From Acanthaster planci (lineage: Eukaryota > Echinodermata > Asteroidea > Valvatida > Acanthasteridae), in NCBI RefSeq assembly GCF_001949145.1, contig NW_019091356.1, positions 4,890,542 through 4,920,582 of the forward strand: a DNA stretch of 30,041 bases, in the 5' to 3' direction. The translations under genes were made by a program, and so were the position numbers. This document shows, piece by piece, positions 18,001 through 30,000 of this stretch. Within the stretch, counting starts at the first letter, position 1; each line of letters opens with the position of its first letter. A model generated the notes under the pieces. That model ran no database searches. It saw nothing but the letters and a program-made list of their open reading frames with translations, and had not been told where the DNA came from.

Positions 18001-21000
18001 AATTTGGTTGTAGCTAAGTTGTTATATACTTATCAATCAATCTTGCAGATGATTTGACGACTAGGAATGGAAGCATTGCTTTAAATCCGATTGCCTTTGG
18101 ACAAAGTTGGTCTGTTGAAGACGAAGAGGTAAAACGGTCAATCAATTTCCAATGGCAAAGCAAACCAATTAAATATATTTACTCTCGTTTACTCTTCGTA
18201 GTCCCGCTTCTGCAATGTTGTGTGGACAAAATAGTCTTGTCCCCTAGCTTAGCTTACTTACCACAGACGTCTTACTGCTAAACTAATGAATTTGCACCTG
18301 CTAACTTCAATCCATTTGCAGGCATGTGCAGAGACAGTTTCACCATCGAGTCATCCCTGTCAGCAATACGAAGATTACCTAGATGATGCGCTGAAGCACT
18401 GTGATCGGTTGAGAGAAGAGCCATTCTCCGTTTGTAATCTGCAGGTTCATAGTGGCTTGATTCGCTCATTGCATGAGTTATAGATCCATCGATTTATCGG
18501 TCACTTGGTTTCAGTTTCGGTTATTTTTTCTCTTGCTTGGACGCTTGTGGTTGACGGATTACTGACGTAGCTCATTGCTTGGGATGCTTGCTTGTCATTC
18601 ACTTGTCTGCTTCAATCAGCAGAATGCTCATTTCTGAATTTCAGGTTGATCCTGGGCTTTACCACGATGCATGCCTGTATGATCTTTGCTTACATGATCC
18701 TGATAATCGGGCGGTTCTGTGTTCATCATTGGAGGCCTATGTACGTGAATGCGCTAGTCTAGGCATTGCCATTTACTGGAGGGAAGATGGCTTCTGCGGT
18801 AAGTACAGTTTGGCATAGTTCTGTCTTTGGATTTACCTTCAGTATTTTTGGCTTTTTAAAGACTTAATTAAACGATGTCGTTTTGTACTAGTCAACCTTG
18901 GAAACTTAGGCAACATGGCATTATGAATTCGTTCAATTTGATCCACAGACTTTCCTTTACTAAGAGAAGAAATCTTACAAGTACAGGCCTAATTCCCATT
19001 ATTTGTTCTTGATTCAGAGAAATCATGCCCTGGTGGTCAGATCTACAAAGATTGTGGATCAGCCTGTCCAAGGACCTGCGCTTCTCTTAACTACGGTCAA
19101 GACCTGGACTGTCCAGACACCTGTGTCCGTGGCTGTCAGTGTCCTGAAGATTTATATCTGGAAATTGAAGGAGATAAGTGTGTCACGGCTGAAGAGTGTT
19201 CCTGTTTGGTGAACAAAAGAGTATATCACCCTGGGGACATAATTCAGAAAGACTGCAATACATGGTGAGAATAAAATTGACATCCACGGAAACTTTGCTA
19301 TGTTTACATTCAATTTGTCATAGTTGGAAATGAAATCTTGTTTGCTTTATTGCACATACTGACTTGACAAAGAGTGGGAAGATGTTTATACGTGAATTAA
19401 TACGAGCCAGTCACAATAGTGCGCCACCAAGAGTTTGCAACGCATTGGCCAATCAGAACACGCGAAATTTGTCGACCCTTTCCAAACGCACAATAAGTCG
19501 ACGAATTCCGCGCATTGCGATTGGCCAACGCGTTGCAAACTCTCGGTGGAGCACTATTGTGAAACAGCCGTATTGATGTATTACTTCTCTGCCGGGCTTT
19601 CGGTACATGTGTCATCACAATTAAAGATGTTTTGAATTTTAGCGTTTCATACTTTTAAAATCTTTAACAGCACATGGCGAGAAGGTCGCTGGGACTGCAC
19701 TCACGATATCTGTGACGCTACCTGCTACGTCATTGGAGCATCTCACGTCATAACCTTTGATAAACATGAATATTCATTCCACGGAATGTGCGGATACACC
19801 TTGGTAGAGGTAAGTCAAATATCATTGTTATAATTTCTAATCTCTTTAGTCTTGACCAATGAATTTGCTTAACCTTTACGCACCTTGTCTTTTGTGAAGG
19901 ACGCTAAAGGCAAATTCAAGATAGCGGCCGAGTTTACGGAATGTGGCAGCGGTGGAGAGGTTACATGTGTCAGTTACCTCAAGATTACCGTCGGCCAAAC
20001 CACAGTGCAACTACATCAGAATCATGAAGTTGAGATAGACGGAGACATAGTGACACTGCCGTACCATTCAGACGAGTTTAACATCATCCAAGCGTCCTCG
20101 GTATACATGTTGTTTGAGAGCGCTGGGTTTCGTGTGATGTTGGATGGCTTGATGAGTGTGGAAGTCACCTTGGAAGCTGACTACAATTACGAGGTAAAGA
20201 TTTGTAACAATGGAAGTGTGATAAGGCGTACAGTATATGTATTGAACCTGAGCCATCTAGAATTCTTATCAAGCCTCACACCTGCTCAATAAGTATTGAT
20301 AAGGAAGTTGATTTTCCTAACCTATCTTGTTTAACTGTAGGTTGCTGGCTTGTGTGGTTCCTTCGATTACAACCAAGAAAATGACTTTACCACACGCAGC
20401 CAAGATATTGTCTCCGATCCCTTTGTCTTCGTCAGTAGCTACAAAGTCATCCCATATTGCATGGACTTGGACGAGTCCAATGCTTTTGACGCTTGTGGAG
20501 TCAACTCTCAGTACGCAGCGCAGGCTGAGCGCCTGTGTGCGTCGCTTCGAGATGATGTCTTTGCAAAGTGTTCTTACGTTGTAGAGGATAACTTTTATCA
20601 CGAGATCTGCCTTGCTGATGCTTGTGGGTGTGGCGACAAGGAGGCGTGTTTGTGCAGTGTGATTCAGTCATACGCTCGACAGTGCGCCCTCAACGGTCAA
20701 GTAATTGACGATTGGAGGAACATTTCTTCATTAGCTGATAGTTGCGGTAAACAGATTTATGCATATCATTTTTTTCACTGATTAGGTTAAATTTACTGTA
20801 CTCGTTAATTAATAACCCTAGCACTGATTGATCAGATAATTAACTGAAAACTCGCTTGGTTGAAAAATTGATTTATTGGACGGAAATCATAATAACCTTT
20901 TTGTTCTGCTTTGAATCTTTTGGTGAAGGTAGCAGTTGGTTTGTGGCAGCATCACGGAAGGATATCTTTTTCTGAATATGTGTGGTTCTGAAAAGAATCG

Positions 21001-24000
21001 GAAAAAACTTTCATGTTCAAGTTCTTCCTATCGGCTGGGCTATACTTTAAGAGTTATGCCTGTAAATGCAAGTTTAAGGAGATGTACGCTTCTTTTATCG
21101 CAATTAGGTGTCATCTGTCCTCCTGGCCAAGTCTTCAGGGAATGCAGCTCAGCTTGTGGTCAGTCTTGCGCTGACATGCCCTACCTTGACCGTTGCTCAG
21201 ACCGTAAATGCTTACCTGGATGCAGTTGTCCCGGCAACCAAGTCTTAAATAAGCACCATGTTTGTGTAAACGTATCTAGCTGTGAATGTGCTCATCTTGG
21301 GAAGACATATCAGCCGGAAGAGCTGATTCCTTCGCCGTGTCAGACATGGTGAGATAAGACACCATTGTTTTTATCCGGATGGCAGAACAAGATGCTTCTT
21401 TGAATCTTTGAACTATGCAATACCTGCTTGTATCCAAAGTATCTTTAAACATGCTTTGGATGCGAAAATTTGGATGATAGATAGAGATAAAATCTTTGAA
21501 ATATACATCATCAGCGTGCCAACCCATATCATTTCTTCGGTTTTGTTGCAGTGTCTGTACTAACGGCTTGGTCACCTGTGAGATATTACCGAATTGCCCT
21601 ACCACGTTGGATTGTCCAAACAACTTGGTATTCTCTGAGCATGTGTCACAATGTGAACTGACTTGTAGTGACGTCAAGAGTATGATGCCATGTCCTTACC
21701 AGACAAAGCCTGGCTGTACCTGTCCAGAAGGACTTTTGCTTCACGTAAGTCACAGTCAAAGGATGATATTTGATTATTCTTTACATTTTGTATCTGTATT
21801 GAAGAGGAAGGGGCATAGGATTAAACTATCAAACACTCCGACCAACATTGTATACTGACAATTTACATTCGAATTACAACTACGCAATAAGCAGTGGGTG
21901 ACGCAGCACAAAAATCTTGAACAGTCATCTCTCTGACTAACCTAATCCCTTATAATCCAACACAATCAGGTTGATGTTTGCGTTGAACCGAGTGCCTGTC
22001 CTTGCACACACAATGGATTGATGTATGAGCCAGGATCAAGCATCATCGACAACTGCAATCATTGGTAGGTTACTTCGGAACAATATTTGACTTTATTGTT
22101 ATTTATTTATTTATTTTTACAAAATTATAGATGTTTGTTCAATTTGTTTCCTTTTAATACAGCACTTGTCACAACAGAACATGGCGCTGCACATCGCATT
22201 CTTGTCCAGGTAAAAACTTCTTAAACAGTCCTGCCATAGCTAAAAGACTTTTGTTCTAAGCAGAACAACTGATGACTTACTTGTGAATCTCTTTCTTTTA
22301 TCTAGCAACCTGCATGGCTGTCGGTGATGCCCATTACTCCACCTACGACGGCAGGTCTTATTCCTTCCCAGGGCGATGTCGTTACATCCTTACGAAGGAG
22401 ATTTACGGAAATTTCCTCGTAACCACCCAAAACGTTCCTTGTGGAACTGATGAAGTGATTTGTACCAAATGCCTACATGTTCACATCAAGAGTGTGTTAA
22501 TAAAATTACTGCGTGGACGTCCTGTGATCGTGAATGACAACCCGGTGAATCTTCCTAAGGTTTATAATGAGATTACAATCCTTAAGAGCGGAGTGTTCAC
22601 CATTATACGATGGGAAGAAAAGCTTGAGGTTCGATGGGATGGAGGTGAGATTTTACAATTCTATAATAGGGCAATTTATTTTAACATTTTAACCTTCTTT
22701 GTCAAGAAGCACTTTTTTGCTGTTAGCAGTAAACGTGGACCGCATGCCGTTTATTTTTGGCTTTGGATTAAATCCCGAAATCGTGACAATAATTGCAATG
22801 ATTGTAGCTGCATATCCAAAAAGGCGTCCTAACTGCAAACCTTTGTCTTTGTACGAACAGCCACTCGCGTGTACATCAAGGTCTCTCCCCATTTCGCTGG
22901 TAGTACGGTAGGCCTGTGCGGTAACTTCGATAACAATGCAGAGAATGACTTTACCAGTCGGTACGGAATGAAAGAAGCTCGAGCAGATATTTTTGGTAAT
23001 AGTTGGAAGGACAATCCATTGTGCAGTGATGTAGACGGAAAGACACATCAAGATCAATGCCAGGTGAGATTGAACAAGAGCTAAGAACAGGTTTTGATGT
23101 GACTCTGTAGGTTCTGTCGATATCAGTTAGGGAAAGAAAATATGTGATGTTAAGAAACACCTGTTCCGGTGAGATGTTTGTTTGGATAGGCTAGCCTAAT
23201 GCCAGTTTGGGCCGGCACAATGCCAGTTTGGGCTGGCGCACTTATCGTGCGCAATGCAGCATGTATTGCTGGCACCGGATCTGCCGACACAGAACTGCCA
23301 TTTGGTCATTAATTTTTTAAAAACTTTTTCATAAATAATTATTTCAAGTGAACTGCATCTCATGTAATTTTTTCTCAGCTGAATCCCAACCGTATCACTT
23401 GGTCCAAAAGGCGGTGCAACATCTTGAGACATGAGATATTCCATCCATGTCATGAAGTTGTCAATCCAGAGATGTACATCAGATGGTGTGAATACGACAC
23501 ATGTGGGTAAGGAACAGTTGGTACTTTTGTAAACTCGGTCAGTACGTTTGTGAACTCAGTATTTTTGTAAACTCCTGTTCATGGTAATCTTACACTAAAG
23601 GAATCTTGCTTAAACCTGCATGCAGACTACATACTTTGTTCTTAAGTTGTTCAGCCTTGTTATATTTGGTATTTTGTAATTTTCTTCATCAGCTGCAGCT
23701 CCGAGTATGACTGCGAGTGTTTATGCATTGCCCTAGCTGCGTATGGTGAGGAATGCAACAGGCATGGTGTGCATATTCATTGGCGATCCGAGGATTTGTG
23801 CCGTAAGCACCATCATCTGCAGTATTCAGATCTCAGCCTTCAGAATGCAGCCTTCTATTCCACAAGAATTTCATTGCAAAATTTTTTTACGATAATGATA
23901 AACAGAGGCAATATAAGGCATAAGCTATTTAAATGTTAATAGTTAGAGGCACCGATTCAAAGTAAACGGATAGCCTATATTTGCATCTACCACACACTCA

Positions 24001-27000
24001 AAATCACATACCGGTGACAACTGAAGTGTTTACATCACTGTTCTTCACTTTGCATAGCCTACTTCTCAGAACCAGAGAAAACTTCCACATACCTTCCATT
24101 CACAATGTACCAAACGACCCTATTTTCTTTTACGTTGCAGCTATGCAATGCGACTATGGCTACGTGTACAAGGTTTGTGGTCCTATCTGTCCTGTAACCT
24201 GCGATTCTCTGAGTGAAGAGGCACAGTGTGACTTCTGTAAGGGCTGTGTGGAAGGCTGCCATTGTCCAGATGGAACCATAGAACAATGTAAGTTATAGTC
24301 TGATTCAAAGTGTACCATCATTCTGAAACATGTCTTGAGTATACCTGGGTTCCTGTGCTTCAAAGATGACATATAATATCCAGACAGGATTCTCAGCAAC
24401 TGTGTGCAAATACTCTCGAACACTCTGTTACCGCAGAACTTGACACAAGCCCATGAGTCCACTATCTGGTTCATAAGTAACTTCGTTACAAAGACGAAGC
24501 TGTGAATCGTGGCGGACGCACCACGATTTTAGGCTCCCATTGGACGAACGCTGAAGTTACGCGTTCACTTCTGGTTTCATGGTTCCATGTAAACGGCGAT
24601 CAATGCACATAACTGTATGTGCAGTGGGTGTACAGTGGGCGTGGTTTAAACTGAAGTGACGTCACACTAACGAACCGGATAAGCTTTAAGCAGTGGGCAG
24701 TAACTCCACTATCCCAGACAGGGGGAAAAAAAGCTCTAGGCTCAACAGATGAATTAACCGGATAAAGAACTTGATTCAGAGATTTTCTCAGTTATTTTGT
24801 CAGTCATGATTTCCATGCCGAGATTTTTGAACTGTTGCTTTATCTCTGCAGACGGCAAGTGTATATCTGCCGGTGATTGCACCTGTAAGCATAATGGCGT
24901 ACGATATCAACCAGCCACTAAGCTCATCATCGACTGCAAAAACTGGTAAAATGAAAATCCTGTGTTGCTTTGGCCTGTACTGGGAAAAACTGTTTCCCAA
25001 GGTTAGATAAAGTCATGAAGGAGCAGGAATAGCCGGGACGGTTTGGACAATTTAAAGTGCTATTTTTTTATTTATTGTTTCTTTAAAGTTGTATTTTTTT
25101 GCATTTGACTTTCGCAGCACTTGTGAGAATGGCAAGTTCACTTGCGTAGGCGAACCATGCTTTGGTAAGTGAATGCCAATAAGCTATTGAGTATTTTCTA
25201 AATCACATTTGAATTGAAATTTGAATGAAGAATGTCCAAATATATTAATAACCAGAGCCAAGATCCAAAATAAGAGAGTGGATGTTATTTTATTCGTACA
25301 AGTATTAAACCTTTCATTTAAACCCAGGAGATTTGGTCAAATTTTGACCTGAACTAAAGAAAACCGAACCAACGTTTACACGTGTTTTTAAAGATTTCAT
25401 TTTCTTGTTGTAAATGGTTTAGTTCACAATCAACAAAATGAGGCTTTCCAAAGTTTTGCACATAGCTGAACCAATTAGTTCCTTGTTGATCTAATTAAAA
25501 CATTTATTTTGTTAATCATTACTGTTTTCAAGGTGTTCAGAATGGGTGTAATTCAGACGAGTTTCAATGCCTCAGTGGTCGTTGTATTCCTGCTGACTGG
25601 GCATGCGATACAGCCAACGACTGTGGTGACGGGTCTGATGAGCTCAACTGTAGTAAGTTACAATGTTTGGATCACTGTCATTCGTTTCAAAGATGCCATA
25701 CAAATATTAATAATATTTCAACATCATAGAAGTAAGCACCACTCCAGATTGATACCAGTACATGAAGTACAGTAGAATTAAGATTATAGCTGAAGGTTTT
25801 AACTGATTCTTCCTTGCGTTGAAAATTTCAGATGACATGACAAAAATATTAACTACTTAACAAACACTGGCGTAGGAAACGGGGCTGGGGGACACGCTCC
25901 TCCTTAATAACGTCACTACCTCCGTCGCCCCATTTGAATTTTGGAAAACAAAGAAAATATTTATCAAGAAAAACTTGGACTAAGGCCCCCCTCCCCTGCA
26001 TCCAGCTCCCCTACTCGCCCGAAGCAGTGAGAATTTTAGCTGTATTGCTGCTAGAATAACTCAACTGCCATTGAGGAGTTTTCAAAATACCTCACGATTG
26101 TTTCTTTGTGTTTTTTCAGCAATTAAATGTTGCCCTGACGAGTTCAAATGTGCAAATGGACAATGCATTGAAAGTGTTTTCCTGTGTGACGGGGTACCAG
26201 ACTGTGCTGATCACTCAGATGAACACACCTGTCGTGAGTCTCTCTGCTGTTTCCTTTTTATTTTTTCCTTAACCACACAATTTGTCATTACCCGTCCGGC
26301 TGGAGTCAAAATTTTGGAAGATTCATCCTTGTCAAAAATGGCAAAGAAATAAATATCTTGAAGCCGTATTCTTTGTGCAGCGTCACAGGAGTGCAAGCGG
26401 GATCAGTTTCAATGCAAGAAAGGTCACTGTATCCCACTCCATTATCGATGTGATGGGGAATTTGACTGTGGTTTCAACGACACTACGGATGAAGATGGTT
26501 GTGGTAAGTAGAATGCGACCTACTTACCCCACAAAAGGAAATGAACTTGTATATTTTCCAAGAAAATCAAAGTTTGGTGTTATTAATTTCTTAAGACCAG
26601 GGAATTCCCTCAGCCAATGTAATACCCTTCAGAATGGCAAATAGCTTGTGGTGCTACTTCTGATCTCTACAATTAGGATTCGAATTTGGCTAGTTTTTTA
26701 AGTGTCAAGAAAGCTGTCGTTCCCTACTCAATTGTTGCATTTTTCTTCGAAAAACTGGGTTTTTTTACTCCTCTGTTAAAGGTAACATCTGACGGCATTT
26801 TTTGTTTTCACAGCATTTGTCAAGGTTTGTTTTGAACACTACACAAGTACGAAATTTAATGTTTTGTTTCGTTGTAGTGAAAGCCCAAAGTTGTGACGTC
26901 CGAGAATTTCAGTGTTATGAGAGTGGAATGTGTTTACCATTAATTCATCAATGTGACGGACATGACGACTGTGGAGATGGCAGCGATGAATTCGAATGCG

Positions 27001-30000
27001 GTGGTAAGATCATTCAAGTAAGATGGTCACAGTTTATTCAACTTTATTGCACGCAAAGTGTCTCTAATTAATTAATTCTCCAAACTCTCTGCAGAGTGTG
27101 TCTGTCAGAATAATTTCACCTGCACAGAGATTTGCCAGTGTGTACCGATCCGCCTTGTTTGTGATGGTATTCCTCAATGCACTGATCAATCCGATGAGTC
27201 TGGTCTTTTGTGTGAAGGTGAGCAGGAGCAAGATTTCCTCCATTTAGGCAGAACAAGGAGAGCAAGTTCTTGTTGTAGCTTTTCTAACAATTTGCTTCCT
27301 GATTCAACTTTAGACAGCATTCTTCACCATCTTTTCAGTACAATGACTCCAGTAGGCCGTTCAAGCTTAATCTTGAATCTACAGTTATCTCAAAACCAAA
27401 AACAAGCTTTTGTTTCTGTGCTTGCTATTCAGATGCAGCATAGATTGTACTGAGACAAAATTCTCTAGATTTTTCTGCAGGACTGTCAGTAGATTTAAAT
27501 GATGTTACATGCTAGTTTACATACAAAATTGCTTGCCTTGATCTACGTGTATGAACCAATAACTATACGGTCAAGTATCTAGGATTTGGGTGGTTGGCAG
27601 GCAAAATAGATGTTTCTCTCTAGAAATTACGGTCTATGATTTGAAACATTCGATATTTACCCCGACCCCCGAAAATTTTTTTAAAAGGTGTCGGAAGTGT
27701 TAGCGCTTTCAATTCCTAAAAATTAAAAAGATTTTAACATTTGCGCAAAGTATTGAGGGGTTACCCCTTCCTCTTCGATACGCCACCGGAAGTTAAGATT
27801 GCTATGGAAAGACTGGCAGTTGGGAAATAAAGATTTCTAATAATACGCAATTTCAATCATTGTCTTCACAGCTTGCAAGTATCATTTGTGTGATTCTGGT
27901 GAATGCATCACATTTGATAAGCTGTGCGACGAGGTGCATGATTGCAAGAATGGGGAAGATGAAAAAGGCTGCCAACAGTCAAGTAAGAACGAGCGGCGTA
28001 TCCAGCTTTGGGTGTTCGGGGGAAGAAGGCAAAGTCAAAAGCCAATGTGGCTTCGGGATCATTCAACATGACCCTGGGGAGAAAAAATATCAAAAAGCCT
28101 CCCTTGCAGTCCCAACATCCTTGCTTTTATTTAGTAGTGTTTCGTCTTTGGGTTTTGGTGCTAATAGTTGGTAAGTAAATATACCGATCACTTTCTAACC
28201 TGCGAAGTATTCTTTGTAAAATAAATACAATAATATAAATTGAATAATATAAAGTGGAAGTTGCCCCACACCCCGCCCCGCCCCCCTGCTGGATATGTCA
28301 CTGGTAAGAACTTAAATTCTTATATTGAGAACAGGGGCCAATTTCATAGAGCTGCTTAAGCACAAAATTTGCTTAAGCGCGAAAAAATATTGCTTGATAA
28401 ATCAGTTAAATCTGCCAAAATTCCATGTGATGTATATTGTTTTGGGATTATAGTTAGCTGTTTTTTGGTTAGCATGACATTCAGATAGAGCTTCAACTGG
28501 TAAACTTTGTTTATTAAGCAAAGTTTTGTGCTTAAGCAGCTCTGAGAAATTGGCCCTAGGCCAAATTGGATCGAGTCGCTTAGCAAGAAAGTTTTACAAT
28601 ATCTATTTGCTGAAATTGTTTTTTTACCTAGTACGCTTCTATCCTCCATGTCAAGCATGTGCTTGCAAGAAAACAGGCTTCTATCCAAAAGTGGCCCTAT
28701 TTTCTGTTATTCATGACTAGTACTAGCCTGACTTTTGCTCCACTCAAAAATTTACTGGGATTTGTGAGATATACAAGCCATTCAGACTAAAAGCACATAT
28801 GGGTTGAAACAGGAACAGTTATTTTTTGTGATTCAACGAAATTTCAGGAAATGTAAATTGTTTACTGATGCTTGATTTAGCTCCCGTACCAGACTGTTCA
28901 GACTTCACCTGTGAAAACGGCATGTGTATTCCTGAACTGTACGTCTGCGATCGTTCCGATGACTGTGGTGATGGTTCAGACGAAGCTCAATGTAGGTTTT
29001 AATCCATATTTATTTAGTTTCTATTTAGTTTGATAATGTAAAGGAAGTCATGAAAATGTAAAGGAGGTCATGAAAACAAACACTATGATGAAATAATTTG
29101 TCTCATTCCCCTTCTAGGTGGATCTGATATAATTCCTCCTACGTCAGGTAAGAACATTTCACAATCACGGAAAAGAAACGGATCAGGTAATCTGTGCACA
29201 TAAATGCAATTTTGCTTTCGAGATGAAAATACCTCACCTTTAACAAATCAATCAAGTCATAATGTGATTTATTGAAAAAGCTGTTTTGTAAAATTACAAA
29301 ATGCCACCGAAAAAAGAAGCAAGATGAAAATGAAACAGAATTTAGTATACGTTTATAATTCCAACCTCATTGGGAAAACAAAAAAGTAAAGTTTATCCAT
29401 TTTACTTTGCCCAAAGTAAATTCAAAACTTTAAGCAAAAAAAGAAAATGACTTCTACCATTTTGTTTTCAAAATAACGATGTAGTATTGTTTGTTCATTC
29501 GTCCAATTGTTTCGTATTTCGAAGAAGGTTTCACTTCAGCAACACCTGCAGTGAATCAATCCCGCATGACGATTCCGACGATATCGACAACGATGCCTCC
29601 CCACTTAACCTCTTCAGCTGCAACATTTCCAAAAGGTACATCCCATGTTCTAAAAATGAAAATTTCAAATAAATGTTGCCGTGTTTGAACTTAAAAACGT
29701 TAAAATTGATCTCAAAATAATATAACGTTTTGTTTCTCCCCATCGAGTAGTTTTGAAAATCTAACCACCTGTTCTGTAAGCAAACGCACTGAGCAGGAAA
29801 TTTTATTTCAAAAACAATGAACAAGAATTTGTCCACCATTCAAAACGTTCTACAATACAACTTTCACCAACCCTGCTTCCATGAACAAGCCGGTTTTTTT
29901 TCTGCATCCTAGAAATACAACACAAGATATGCATTTCCTTTATACATTTTGAAAAAACAGAAATAACGACGGTAACGCAAGCAATTCCACAGCTGCAAAC

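Larger units (their letters stand above)
22306..25164 (+). other. Gene B D3 assembly: VWD-C8-TIL-E
   Basis: VWD3: exons 22306-22644 ([21 protein letters not shown]) and 22861-23063 ([17 protein letters not shown]). C8-3: exons 23379-23506 and 23693-23802 ([27 protein letters not shown]). TIL: 24141-24287 ([16 protein letters not shown]) and 24852-24945 (CISAGDCTC). E piece: 25118-25164 ([10 protein letters not shown]). As in VWD1 and VWD2, the GLCG motif is not preceded by Cys, and no GDPH self-cleavage motif is present (GDAH instead). Confidence 0.87.
25533..28991 (+). other. Gene B array of seven LDLa modules
   Basis: Seven phase 1-1 exons, one module each: 25533-25652 ([16 protein letters not shown]), 26120-26233 ([16 protein letters not shown]), 26381-26503 ([18 protein letters not shown]), 26878-27003 ([16 protein letters not shown]), 27095-27217 ([13 protein letters not shown]), 27872-27982 ([16 protein letters not shown]) and 28881-28991 ([13 protein letters not shown], last Cys codon split across the next intron). 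The acidic calcium-binding cluster is intact in most. LDLa arrays after D3 are a hallmark of SCO-spondin. The second module has an extra Cys at its start; the fifth has eight cysteines. Confidence 0.92.

Noticed and set aside
19364-19618. Two opposite-strand frames sharing the peptide [14 protein letters not shown]
   Set aside because: Both come from the same palindromic foldback element; the identity reflects DNA symmetry and not coding.
22306-22335. GDPH-type self-cleavage site at the start of VWD3
   Set aside because: The sequence is GDAH; Pro is absent, and neither of the other VWD domains has GDPH, so autocatalytic cleavage is not supported.
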